NCBI RefSeq assembly: GCF_020026915.1
Contig: NZ_JAINUY010000005.1
Span: 310,001 to 374,000, forward strand
DNA length: 64,000 nt
Reading direction: 5' to 3'
Origin: Flavobacterium potami
Lineage (GTDB): Bacteria; Bacteroidota; Bacteroidia; Flavobacteriales; Flavobacteriaceae
Positions 51,467-59,692 of the stretch are shown here, piece after piece. A program made the translations under genes and the position numbers. The notes below the pieces were generated by a model. It did no database searches. It had not been told where the DNA came from and was given only the letters and a program-made list of their open reading frames with translations. Position 1 is the stretch's first letter, and every line of letters begins with the position of its first letter.

Positions 51467-52822
51467 CTAACTTTCAGGCATAATCCCCGCCGTGTGCATC
51501 ATTTCGTAATGTTTTAAAACAGCATCCAAATGCGTAGCAATTTTGTTGTATTTCGCCTGAAGCAAAGCATTATCAGCGTCGACCATTTCTGTGATTAAAA
51601 CCAATTGGTTTAAGTATTTCAGTTTTACGATTCGATAGTTTTCTTCGGCTAAATCCAAAGCTTTATCAACCACAACAAACTTCTCAAGGATTTCCTGATA
51701 CTGTGTATGCTCTTTGTACAACTGATCTTGAATTTCATCTTTCAAAATTTCAGTCTGCATCTTCTGTGCATCGATTTTAGTATTTGCTTTTGCCACTTTC
51801 GTTTTGTTTTTATACAAAGCCGAAAGATCAAAACGCGCCTCGATACCCACCTGACCTAAAGTGTACAAATACGGATTTGGCGGAAAGAATTTGTAGTTTG
51901 GATAATAAAAACCATAATTCCCAAAGAAATCTACAGTTGGCAGATAATTTCCTTTTACCAATTTCAATTCGGTTTTACTGATATCTAATTCCTGACTTGC
52001 CATTCGCATTTCTTCATTCTGCATGGCTTTACTCAGATAAAAATCATACGGATCTACGCCGTTCATTTCGTCCAAACTTGTAGTCGTGTCGATTGCAATT
52101 TCTTCGCTTTCCGGAATCTGAATCAACGTCTTCAGATCGTGAAGTGCGATTTTAATGTTTTTGGAGTTTGTTAACGCATTCAATTCACGATCTGAGAGTT
52201 GTAATTCGGCACGAATGACCTCGTTTTTGGTTATCGTTCCGTGTTTTTGAAGCGATTGCACTTCTTTTAATCGGTTCTGCTCTTCTTTGATGTTTTCTTC
52301 AAATATCTTTTGAAGCTCCATCATTTTGTAAATCGCCAGATAATTGGCCACAACTTGCAGCTCAATATCATTTTCTGTTTTTTCCGATTTTATTTTTGCA
52401 ATTTCGTTTTCCTGATTCGCAATTTTAATCGCGTTGTTAATCTTGTTTCCAACGTAAATTGGCATTTTAAAAGTTGAATTTACCTCGTAGATTTCAGGAA
52501 TTGCTTTCGTAACTTCTTTTCCGTTAAGAAAACCATCTCCTTTAAATTCTGTAATGTTGGTAATTCTAGAGTACATTCCATTAAGTTGTACATCTGGTAA
52601 TCTAAGTTCTTTTCTTTCTTTGATGTTTTGCTCAGCGAGCGTAATCTCCAGTTGAGATTTAAGGACTTTTTTGTTGTTTCCCTTCGCCAGTTTCATTGCT
52701 TCTTGTAAAGAAACCGTATGAACTTCCTGAGCTTGTAAACTATTGAATACTAACACCATTAGTAAAACCAATAAGCTTCTGGGAAAACAATCTTCTTTAG
52801 AGTTTGTTTTTGTAAGGAACAT
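51467..52822 (-). CDS. TolC family outer-membrane efflux protein
   Basis: This 451-residue protein has a signal peptide (LLVLLMVLVFNSLQAQ) and two repeated halves with long helices, as in TolC: VSLQEAMKLAKGNNKKVLKS at the start, then LQVVANYLAIYKMMELQKI, and DISKTELKLVKGNYLPTVDF and EENYRIVKLKYLNQLVLITE in the second half. It forms the outer-membrane exit duct for the pump encoded just downstream. The substrate is unknown. It is the first gene of the operon. Confidence 0.92.
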   Translation of the reverse strand: MFLTKTNSKEDCFPRSLLVLLMVLVFNSLQAQEVHTVSLQEAMKLAKGNNKKVLKSQLEITLAEQNIKERKELRLPDVQLNGMYSRITNITEFKGDGFLNGKEVTKAIPEIYEVNSTFKMPIYVGNKINNAIKIANQENEIAKIKSEKTENDIELQVVANYLAIYKMMELQKIFEENIKEEQNRLKEVQSLQKHGTITKNEVIRAELQLSDRELNALTNSKNIKIALHDLKTLIQIPESEEIAIDTTTSLDEMNGVDPYDFYLSKAMQNEEMRMASQELDISKTELKLVKGNYLPTVDFFGNYGFYYPNYKFFPPNPYLYTLGQVGIEARFDLSALYKNKTKVAKANTKIDAQKMQTEILKDEIQDQLYKEHTQYQEILEKFVVVDKALDLAEENYRIVKLKYLNQLVLITEMVDADNALLQAKYNKIATHLDAVLKHYEMMHTAGIMPES

Positions 52823-52983
52823 GAATATTTAAAAATTTATGCTGCAAAGTTCCTTCATTTTTTCCTTGGCGGATGATTCTAAAAAGTCAATAACATATTC
52901 ATTTCAGACAAATGTTAAAATTGCATTTTTCGAAAACGTTGTATTAAAGCATTAAAAAACAAACAGTTGTAAATTGTAATTAT
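52823..52983. other. Upstream region of the efflux operon
   Basis: This is the region that should hold the promoter of tolC-emrAB. TGCAAAGTTCC at 52841-52851 is a weak minus-strand -7 match. No AraC-type direct repeats were recognised by eye. Confidence 0.35.
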
Positions 52984-53389
52984 TTCACGCAGATTTATTT
53001 AGATTTTAGCAGATGGGCGCAGATTTTTTTTCTCTCGCAGATTTGGCAGATTAAGCAGATAATTTTTTTAAAAAAATCTACTTAATCAGCTTAAATTAAA
53101 AACAGATCTGTATGATATGTTTTTTGAAGTTTCACGCAGATTTAGACAGATTTTAGCAGATGAGCGCAGATTTATTTATTTTACTCTCGCAGATTCCGCA
53201 GATTGAGCAGATAAAATTTAAAAAAAATCTGCCAAATCAGCTTAAATCTAAACAAATCTGCGTGAAACAATCATTCAGCAAATTTCAAAAATCCCCAAAA
53301 TCTGCGGAATCTGCGAGAGCTATTTTTTAGCATAGAATAAAAGAAAATCTGCCAAATCAGCTTAAATCACTTTAAATCTGCGTGAAATA
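52984..53389. repeat. 'CACGCAGATTT ... AAATCTGCGTGAA' palindromic repeat, two units
   Basis: The units begin at 52984 and 53132 (TTCACGCAGATTTA...) and end with AAATCTGCGTGAAA at about 53273 and 53388. Within each unit, GCAGATT and CTCTCGCAGATT arms pair with AATCTGCC and ATCTGCGAGAG. The copies are nested or in tandem. No gene lies here. Confidence 0.8.
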
Positions 53390-53394
53390 AAACT

Positions 53395-54219
53395 CTATTT
53401 ACCGCGCTCCAAAATTTCCTCTCCGTTTAAGTAATCAGAAGGTCTTTGGCCCAAAATCTTGAAAAAAGTATTGCTGAAAGTAGGAACACTATTGTAACCA
53501 ACTTCTAGAGCTACCTCTTTAACAGAAAGCTTTCTTTCAAGCAAAAGTTCGATCGCTTTGAGGATTCTTCTAATGGTATAATATTGAATGAAAGACATTT
53601 TAAGATCTTTTTGAAATAAGCGATACAAAGAGCGTTCGCTAAAGCCAAATTCATGCGCAACATCTGCAAACAGAATGGTTTCTCCAAGATTATTTTCAAT
53701 ATGTCTTAGGATTTTTCCTAGTCGTTTATCTTTGGGCTGAGGTAATTCTAAAGGCAAATTATTGGTGCATATTTGAGGAAGAATCGCTTTAATGGCTTTT
53801 GCAATAACAAAATTTGGACTTCCTTTTTTCAAATCACCATTCCACTGATTGGTAAACATCATCATTTGAAGCAGTAAATTGTTCACCGGATAAATGCCTT
53901 CGCTTTTGTAGAACTCCTCTTCATCCTTTTCTACTGGAAAATAGAGATTTCGCATCATCACATGTTCCGATTTCGGTTCGATGCTGTGCTCCAATCCGGC
54001 AGGAATCCAGATAAAATGTCTTGCAGGCAAAAAGTATGATTTCGTTTCAGTAGTCACAAAAACTACATCGCCTTCTGCGTAGAGCATTTGCGCTTTGTTG
54101 TGTTTGTGTGTTGGAACAAGCAATTCTCCCATTATATCATGATGACAGTAAATGCTTTTTTTATCGGCATCTACTTTAGTGAGATAATATTTGTCTACTT
54201 TGAATGTTCCTTGTTCCAT
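53395..54219 (-). CDS. AraC family transcriptional regulator
   Basis: This 274-residue protein has an N-terminal cupin-like sensor domain (about residues 10-150, GELLVPTHKHNKAQMLYAEG and FIWIPAGLEHSIEP) and a C-terminal double helix-turn-helix (HEFGFSERSLYRLFQKDLKM and VALEVGYNSVPTFSNTFFKI). It lies upstream of the efflux operon on the same strand with a 570-bp repeat region between, so it may control it. The ATG at 54219 is used. Confidence 0.9.
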   Translation of the reverse strand: MEQGTFKVDKYYLTKVDADKKSIYCHHDIMGELLVPTHKHNKAQMLYAEGDVVFVTTETKSYFLPARHFIWIPAGLEHSIEPKSEHVMMRNLYFPVEKDEEEFYKSEGIYPVNNLLLQMMMFTNQWNGDLKKGSPNFVIAKAIKAILPQICTNNLPLELPQPKDKRLGKILRHIENNLGETILFADVAHEFGFSERSLYRLFQKDLKMSFIQYYTIRRILKAIELLLERKLSVKEVALEVGYNSVPTFSNTFFKILGQRPSDYLNGEEILERGK

Positions 54220-54241
54220 AATATAAAGATAGGAGAAATTT

Positions 54242-54395
54242 AACCGCAAAGCACGCAAGGTTTTTTTCCTAGTATTGCGCTTACAAACACAAAGTTCGCA
54301 AAGCTATACTAATAAACCTTTGCGAACTTTTGTAAATCTTAAAAAAAAATCTTTGCGAACTTTGCGTAAATCTTAGCGCACTTTGCGGTTAAACT
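54242..54395. repeat. 'ccgcaaag / ctttgcgg' palindromic repeat
   Basis: The outer arms TTAACCGCAAAGCACGCAAG and TTAGCGCACTTTGCGGTTAA enclose an inner hairpin CACAAAGTTCGCAAAGC / CTTTGCGAACTTT. It is the same family as the array at 39915 and as the arms at 22791 and 23298. Confidence 0.85.
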
Positions 54396-54413
54396 ACTAC
54401 CACAAAGTTTATA

Positions 54414-54446
54414 CAAAAAAAAAGCTTCTCATTAAGAGAAGCTTTT
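54414..54446 (-). terminator. Terminator of tRNA-Asp copy 1
   Basis: AAAGCTTCTC / GAGAAGCTTT around loop ATTAA, with a T run in the minus-strand direction. Confidence 0.85.
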
Positions 54447-54458
54447 TACAAACTTAGG

Positions 54459-54532
54459 CGGTCTGGACGGGACTCGAACCCGCGACCCCATGCGTGACAG
54501 GCATGTATTCTAACCAACTGAACTACCAAACC
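54459..54532 (-). tRNA. tRNA-Asp (anticodon GTC), copy 1
   Basis: On the minus strand the acceptor stem is GGTTTGG / CCAGACC with discriminator G. The anticodon loop is CTGTCAC and the T-arm contains GGTTCGAGTCCC. No CCA is encoded. The gene is identical to copy 2. Confidence 0.95.
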
Positions 54533-54549
54533 CTGCGTTATTGTGGGTG

Positions 54550-54579
54550 CAAAAATACAACAGAATTTCGTTTCTGCAA
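54550..54579 (-). promoter_or_regulatory. Promoter of tRNA-Asp copy 1
   Basis: On the minus strand, TTG (54579-54577) and TATTTTTG (54557-54550) are separated by 19 bp. Confidence 0.75.
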
Positions 54580-54675
54580 GCGTTTTTATAAATAAAATTT
54601 TGAGATTTTTTTAATTGATTAAATTCCAATATTTTAAAAATTAAAGATTCAATTAAAAAGAAGGAAATTTCCTTT

Positions 54676-54955
54676 ATTTAACCGCTAAGAGCGCAAAGTT
54701 AAAAGCGCAAAGTCCGCAAAGTTTTTTAAAATATAGCTTTGCGGACTTTGCATTCTTCAAAATATCTTAGTGAACTTTGCGTATTCTTTGCGCTCTTTGC
54801 GGTAAAATCTTTACGGAACTACATGTGTGATTTCTCCTTTCAGTCGAAATGACAAACTGTATGTAATTTGGAATTCATTAAAAAAAAATCCGCAAAGCTT
54901 TAAAAAAACTTTGCGGACTTTGCGTAAATCTTAGCGTTCTTTGCGGTTAAATAAT
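54676..54955. repeat. 'ccgcaaag' repeats and a GTCATT fragment between the tRNA-Asp genes
   Basis: The arms AACCGCTAAGAGCGCAAAG (54679) and CTTTGCGCTCTTTGCGGT (to 54806), and an inner CGCAAAGTTTTTTAAAATAT / CTTTGCGGACTTTGC set, form one unit. A fragment of the GTCATT family (54826-54857) and a second partial 'gcaaagc/gcggtta' unit (54890-54948) follow. Confidence 0.75.
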
Positions 54956-54980
54956 TTTAGAAAACCAAATAGTCTTAAAT

Positions 54981-55013
54981 CAAAAAAGCCATCCACAAAA
55001 GTGGAAAGCTTTT
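54981..55013 (-). terminator. Terminator-like hairpin between the tRNA-Asp genes
   Basis: AAAAGC pairs with GCTTTT and CCAC with GTGG, with an internal loop, and on the minus strand the hairpin runs into T residues. No gene that would use it is recognised. Confidence 0.5.
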
Positions 55014-55097
55014 CATTGGTCTAACTACTAAACCAGCTACGAGTTACAAAGTCGTAGCAAAACAACACAACTAATCTTAGATACCGTTTTTGGGCAA

Positions 55098-55126
55098 AAA
55101 AGCCTTTCCATAAAGGAAAGGCTTCT
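55098..55126 (-). terminator. Terminator of tRNA-Asp copy 2
   Basis: AGCCTTTCC / GGAAAGGCT around loop ATAAA, with a T run in the minus-strand direction. Confidence 0.85.
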
Positions 55127-55136
55127 CCCAATATTG

Positions 55137-55210
55137 CGGTCTGGACGGGACTCGAACCCGCGACCCCATGCGTGACAGGCATGTATTCTAACCAACTGAA
55201 CTACCAAACC
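55137..55210 (-). tRNA. tRNA-Asp (anticodon GTC), copy 2
   Basis: The same 74-nt sequence as copy 1, 680 bp away. Acceptor stem, GTC anticodon loop and T-arm are complete. No encoded CCA. Confidence 0.95.
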
Positions 55211-55228
55211 TCTGCGTTATTGCGGTTG

Positions 55229-55258
55229 CAAAGATATAACAGAATTTCATATCTGCAA
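55229..55258 (-). promoter_or_regulatory. Promoter of tRNA-Asp copy 2
   Basis: On the minus strand, TTG (55258-55256) and TATCTTTG (55236-55229) are 19 bp apart, like copy 1. Confidence 0.78.
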
Positions 55259-55296
55259 GCCTTTTTATAAAAAAAATTAAAAATTTATTTAAAACA

Positions 55297-56223
55297 TTAT
55301 CCAAAGTTTTGTTTTTCAACCAAATATGTGGTTAATATTTTTTCAAAATTATCGCCAACATTTACCGGAACGTACTTAATTTGGTTCTTTGCACAGGTTA
55401 AAGCCAGGTTTTTAAAATACGCTTCTACCCTTTTTTCGTATTCTGCTTTTACATTGTCCGCAAAAATGGAAACCTCTTCTCCTGATTCTAAGTCGATGAA
55501 TTTTCGTGGTGCATTATCAAAATCAAACTTCATTTCGGTTTGATTGTCAACCACATGAAACAAAACTACTTTATGTTTATTGTGTTTTAAATGTTGCAAA
55601 GCGTTGAATAATTTCTCGTCATCTTGCGTTTGAAACATATCGGTAAACAAAATAATCATCGAACGGCGGTGCATTTTCTCTGCAATTTGATGCAGATAGG
55701 TAATTGTATCCGTTGTTTTTTTGACTTTTGGTTGTTCTAATAATTGTTCCAGTTTATTCAAAAGCATTCTGTGATGGCGATCACTTCCTTTTTCTGGAGC
55801 GTAATATTCGTAACTATCAGAGAAAACGCTTAAACCAACGGCATCACGCTGTTTCTTTAGAATATTCATTAAAACTGCCGAAGCCAAAACCGCAAAACCA
55901 ATCTTCTTTTCATAAAAAGGCTGATTCGATTTCAGTTCAGGATAATGCATCGACGACGAATTATCTACAATTAAATGACAGCGTAAATTGGTTTCTTCTT
56001 CAAAACGTTTCGTGTACAAACGATCGGTTTTGGCGAATAATTTCCAATCGATATGTTTCGTGCTTTCGCCTGCGTTATAGACTTTATGCTCTGCAAATTC
56101 GGCTGAAAATCCATGAAACGGACTCTTGTGCATTCCAGATATAAAACCTTCCACAACCTGATTCGCCAGCATTTCAAGATGCTGAAAACTCGAGACTTTC
56201 TCTATTTCCGATTCAATTTTCAT
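55297..56223 (-). CDS. DUF58 domain-containing protein
   Basis: This 308-residue protein contains EFAEHKVYNAGESTKHIDWK and FEEETNLRCHLIVDNSSSMH (about residues 75-95, a degenerate von Willebrand A-type metal site DxSxS). SMIILFTDMFQTQDDEKLF and KHKVVLFHVVDNQTE are also seen. It has no membrane segment. The family is linked to MoxR AAA ATPases, but no moxR gene is nearby. Its 5' end overlaps the M1 peptidase stop by 4 bp. Confidence 0.9.
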   Translation of the reverse strand: MKIESEIEKVSSFQHLEMLANQVVEGFISGMHKSPFHGFSAEFAEHKVYNAGESTKHIDWKLFAKTDRLYTKRFEEETNLRCHLIVDNSSSMHYPELKSNQPFYEKKIGFAVLASAVLMNILKKQRDAVGLSVFSDSYEYYAPEKGSDRHHRMLLNKLEQLLEQPKVKKTTDTITYLHQIAEKMHRRSMIILFTDMFQTQDDEKLFNALQHLKHNKHKVVLFHVVDNQTEMKFDFDNAPRKFIDLESGEEVSIFADNVKAEYEKRVEAYFKNLALTCAKNQIKYVPVNVGDNFEKILTTYLVEKQNFG

Positions 56224-58796
56224 TCGGTTTCTTTTTTAATATTTTGTGCTTTATAAAGCAAATCTGTCGCCATGAATAACTTGCGCTTCAAGATCGGACT
56301 AAAATTAGGGTTTTCTTTTAAGAATCGCTGTAATTCATCAAAAGCATATTTCGACGAATACTTTCCAACCGTATTGTCCAACCAATCTTTCGGAAAGAAA
56401 ATATCTCCCGTGCGCTGGATCTCGTCTACCAAATCTAGTGAAAATCTAATGTATTTTTGCGCATTTTCCTGACGAAGCGGATGATTTACATTGGCTAATC
56501 CAACCGAAACCCAAGATTCTTTCTCGCGATTCGAATCATCTTTCAAAGACTCTATAAAAGCATTTCGAACTGATTCCTCTTTTGATAAGGACGGAAGCAA
56601 AAACTCAAATCGTTTTTGTTTGTCTGGATTTGATATGGAAGTTCTTGTTTTCTCCAAAATATCATCGGCTTTCGGGTGTTTGAAAATCGCCAGATTCATT
56701 GCCATATTGGTGTAATCGTCTTCGTTTAATTTCAAGCCTGTAATCGAGATTTCTCTATTCCAAACCTTATACAAACTCGCTTTTCCAGAATCTGAATACG
56801 CCACTGAACTAAATAAACCAAATAAAGTCTTTTTAATATTAGAAGATAAATTAGCTTGCAAACGCTCGTACAAAATACCCACAAGCTGTTTTTGAACTTT
56901 ATTCTGCTGTTTTTCAGTGAAGAATCTCCAGTAAATCGTATTTAGATTATTAGAAACAATTCGCAAAACCAATTCGTTTTCTTCTGATTGAATTCCCTTT
57001 AAAAAACAATCAAAGGCTTGATTTGGAGCAACATTTCCAATCAAAGTGTTTTCATAAAGGTTACTGTATGCAGAAGCTCTTGCGACCTCATCTTTCAAGC
57101 TTTCAATAGTATTTAAATTATTCCCGTCAAGCGGAAAAACACCATATCCAAAACCATTATAATTGTAAATAATAGCGAGTGGTTTTTCAAGTCCGATAGC
57201 CTCTTTTAAAATTAAATTTTTATCTGTAATATTTGCCGTCAGTACTTTTATATCATTAGTATAAATAAAACCAACTTGAAAAATCTGAGGCCAAACATTA
57301 TCTGATTTATCTTCCGCTTTTTGAAAAATCTCAAACTTTTTGATTTTGTTTTGAGCGTCGTATTCAATATCATCTGAAAAAATCGCTCTACCCGATTTGT
57401 TTACCCAAACCTCACTCCATTTCTTCATATCTAAAGAAGTTTCGGCATCTAGCAATTCTACCAAATTATTCCAATCGGCATTATCATTAGCATATTTCTG
57501 AATGTATTTTTGGATTCCTTTCTGGAAAGGTTCTTTTCCCATTGAAGCTTCTAACTGACGCATCATAATGGGTGCTTTGTTGTAAATCATAGCACCATAA
57601 AGCGAACCGGCATCTTTCAAATTTGCCAAATGCTGTCTTATCGGATGTGTTCCTAAAGATCGATCTTCCGCGTAAGCGCTAGGATAATGTGCCGTAAAAA
57701 ACTGTAAATTATGATTGACTTTCGGGAAAATCGGATTCATGATTTTGTCTGCCATAAAATTGGCAAAAACCTCTTTCATCCAAACATCGTCAAACCATTT
57801 CATCGTAACCAAATCGCCAAACCACATGTGTGAAGTTTCGTGCGCAATTAATTTTGCTCGGTTTAATTTTTCGCTATCCGTTGCGCTGTTGTCCAAAAAC
57901 AAAGTGGATTCTCTATATTGAATCGCGCCAACATGTTCCATTCCGCCATATTGAAAAACGGGAATCGAAGCGAAATCCAACTTCTGAAAAGGAAATTTAT
58001 AATTGGTATATTTTTCTAAAAAATCTAAAGATTGCTGATGCAAATTGAAAATCGTATCGACACTTGCTTTTATTTTATCAGCACTATTTTCACGATACAG
58101 CATCGTCATCTCCATATTTCCCGGCTTTTGTTTTACGCTGTTGAATTTTCCCGCTACAAACGAAAACAAATACGTACTCATTTTGTCTGATTCTCCAAAA
58201 GTGTACGCTGTAAAATTCCCTTTTTCAACTTTCTCTTTCACATCGGCTCCAGCCAAAACCTTCCAATCTTTTGGCACTGAAAGGCTTAATTTGTAAGTCG
58301 CTTTTATATCGGGTTGATCGAAACAAGGAAACAAAGTACTTGCACGATCTGGAACCAACAAAGTGTATAAAAAATCGTCGTTTCTGTTCAAAGACAAATT
58401 TCCTGCAATGAAAGAAATGGAAATGGTGTTTTTTCCTGAAATCAAACTTCCAACAGGAATTATGATATGTCCTTTTTCATGAACAATAGTAATCTTTTTT
58501 CCGTTTGCCGAAACTTCTTTTATGTTTTGAGATTTCTCTTTAAAATCTAAATATAACGGCTGACTCAAATCAGAAAGAGCCAAATTTAAAACTAAGTGAG
58601 AATTAATATCTTCAATTTTCTGATTTGGAATATCAAAATTCAAGACGTATTGAACATTAGCAATCTGATGCTTTCTAAACTGAGACAATTGCTCTGAAAC
58701 ACCATTTTCTAAAACAAGATTTTGTTTTGTTTTTGATTGCGAAAGTCCAATGGTAATTACCAAAAAGAAAGCAAGAAAGGAGTAGAAAATTTTCAT
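56220..58796 (-). CDS. M1 family aminopeptidase
   Basis: This 858-residue protein has a signal peptide (FYSFLAFFLVITIGLSQ). The M1 motifs are present: GGMEHVGAI at 284-292 (the family's GxMEN with Asn replaced by His) and the zinc site HETSH (319-323) with the third ligand in MKEVFANFMAD (Glu342). It should cleave N-terminal residues from peptides in the periplasm or outside the cell. It lies upstream of the DUF58 gene with a 4-bp overlap. Confidence 0.92.
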   Translation of the reverse strand: MKIFYSFLAFFLVITIGLSQSKTKQNLVLENGVSEQLSQFRKHQIANVQYVLNFDIPNQKIEDINSHLVLNLALSDLSQPLYLDFKEKSQNIKEVSANGKKITIVHEKGHIIIPVGSLISGKNTISISFIAGNLSLNRNDDFLYTLLVPDRASTLFPCFDQPDIKATYKLSLSVPKDWKVLAGADVKEKVEKGNFTAYTFGESDKMSTYLFSFVAGKFNSVKQKPGNMEMTMLYRENSADKIKASVDTIFNLHQQSLDFLEKYTNYKFPFQKLDFASIPVFQYGGMEHVGAIQYRESTLFLDNSATDSEKLNRAKLIAHETSHMWFGDLVTMKWFDDVWMKEVFANFMADKIMNPIFPKVNHNLQFFTAHYPSAYAEDRSLGTHPIRQHLANLKDAGSLYGAMIYNKAPIMMRQLEASMGKEPFQKGIQKYIQKYANDNADWNNLVELLDAETSLDMKKWSEVWVNKSGRAIFSDDIEYDAQNKIKKFEIFQKAEDKSDNVWPQIFQVGFIYTNDIKVLTANITDKNLILKEAIGLEKPLAIIYNYNGFGYGVFPLDGNNLNTIESLKDEVARASAYSNLYENTLIGNVAPNQAFDCFLKGIQSEENELVLRIVSNNLNTIYWRFFTEKQQNKVQKQLVGILYERLQANLSSNIKKTLFGLFSSVAYSDSGKASLYKVWNREISITGLKLNEDDYTNMAMNLAIFKHPKADDILEKTRTSISNPDKQKRFEFLLPSLSKEESVRNAFIESLKDDSNREKESWVSVGLANVNHPLRQENAQKYIRFSLDLVDEIQRTGDIFFPKDWLDNTVGKYSSKYAFDELQRFLKENPNFSPILKRKLFMATDLLYKAQNIKKETE

Positions 58797-58812
58797 TTTT
58801 AAGGAATATAAG

Positions 58813-58831
58813 ATTTGCTAAAATAGCAAAT
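58813..58831. promoter_or_regulatory. Perfect palindrome ATTTGCTA-AAA-TAGCAAAT
   Basis: Two 8-bp arms with a 3-bp centre lie 17 bp from the M1 peptidase start and 27 bp from the first zinc-locus palindrome. It could be an operator or a leftover of a repeat. The half-site orientation is opposite to that of the two palindromes at 58858. Confidence 0.5.
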
Positions 58832-58857
58832 ACGCTGATTTTTTACAAACAATTACC

Positions 58858-58909
58858 GCAACAACGTTGCATTTAAAAATAAGATTTCTATATTTGCAAC
58901 ACTATTGCA
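58858..58909 (+). promoter_or_regulatory. Promoter with two palindromic operator candidates (GCAA-N5-TTGC)
   Basis: The promoter is TTG (58867-58869) and TATATTTG (58889-58896), 19 bp apart. Two palindromes overlap it: GCAACAACGTTGC (58858-58870), covering the -33 box, and TGCAACACTATTGCA (58895-58909), touching the end of the -7 box. Both have the form GCAA-N5-TTGC and their centres are 38 bp apart. A Zur-type repressor is a sensible guess because of the genes downstream, but the site consensus was not checked. Confidence 0.65.
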
Positions 58910-58920
58910 TTAATTCTCGA

Positions 58921-59274
58921 ATGAAAAAGAAACTTAGAATTATAAATCTACTAATGCCACTGATCGTATTGTTCGCAATACTTTTTCCGGTTGTGCATTC
59001 GTATGAGCATATTCTAGATACGCATTCGCAGAAAGAAAAACTAGAATTTTCGGTTTCAGAAAAACCACAATTCAAAACCAAACTGCATTCGTTTCATAAA
59101 TGTTCGATTTGCGATTTTAAGTTTAGCGCAGTTGGCACATTAGAGTTTACTGCTTTTCAATTTTATAAAAATAGTGCAGTTGTAAAACATCTTAATTTTT
59201 ACAACGAACAGCATTTTGCATTTTTTAAAGGGTCTTTATTCTCACTTCGAGCCCCTCCTGTTTTTACACTTTAA
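58921..59274 (+). CDS. Small exported protein with CxxC and His, first gene of the zinc locus
   Basis: This 117-residue protein has a hydrophobic N-terminus (about residues 6-25, IINLLMPLIVLFAILFPVVH). The segment KLHSFHKCSICDFKFSA (about 55-71) has two His and a CxxC pair, a likely metal site. The C-terminus ends RAPPVFTL. No family name is given. It lies directly downstream of the paired palindromes and upstream of the metal-uptake genes; possibly a metal-sensing or delivery protein, which is inference. Confidence 0.65.
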   Translation: MKKKLRIINLLMPLIVLFAILFPVVHSYEHILDTHSQKEKLEFSVSEKPQFKTKLHSFHKCSICDFKFSAVGTLEFTAFQFYKNSAVVKHLNFYNEQHFAFFKGSLFSLRAPPVFTL

Positions 59275-59692
59275 TTTTTTGTGCGCTGATTGCTTGACAA
59301 TTGGGGTATTGATTCGTTTTTGATAGTTTTAAATCCTAAACATTTCATTGTAATCTCATTCATTTTCAGGAGTTAATGCGTTGTATTGACGATACATTTT
59401 TGCATTGAAATTTAAAATTTCTTTGTCGAAATATTGCTTTTACTGCACAAAAAATCCCTTTTCAAATTTTATCGATTACGGCATTTAAACTAAGACTTAA
59501 TTGAGGTTTTTAGTTTGTGATGTGCTGTTTTTAATCAGTCAGAAGATGGTTTCACCCCGCTGGGGCTCTTTTCTGAACGGTAAATCTATATCTATAAATA
59601 TCTTGTCCCTCTGGGACTTGAATATTGGAATCATAACACCTTTTTGTAACCCAAATACTCTTTATAAAATGATCAAAATCAAATCAGAAAAA
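59275..59692. other. Intergenic region with short palindromes
   Basis: In this 418-bp gap, CCCCGCTGGGG (59555-59565) and GTCCCTCTGGGAC (59605-59617) are GC-rich mini palindromes of the common Bacteroidetes 'ccccgctgggg' kind. A reading frame from 59501 would translate through them but does not look like protein. Otherwise AT-rich. Confidence 0.5.

Noticed and set aside
59501-59692. N-terminal extension of the DUF4625-like gene to 59501
   Set aside because: The lipoprotein signal starts at 59693 and the extension crosses palindromic intergenic DNA.
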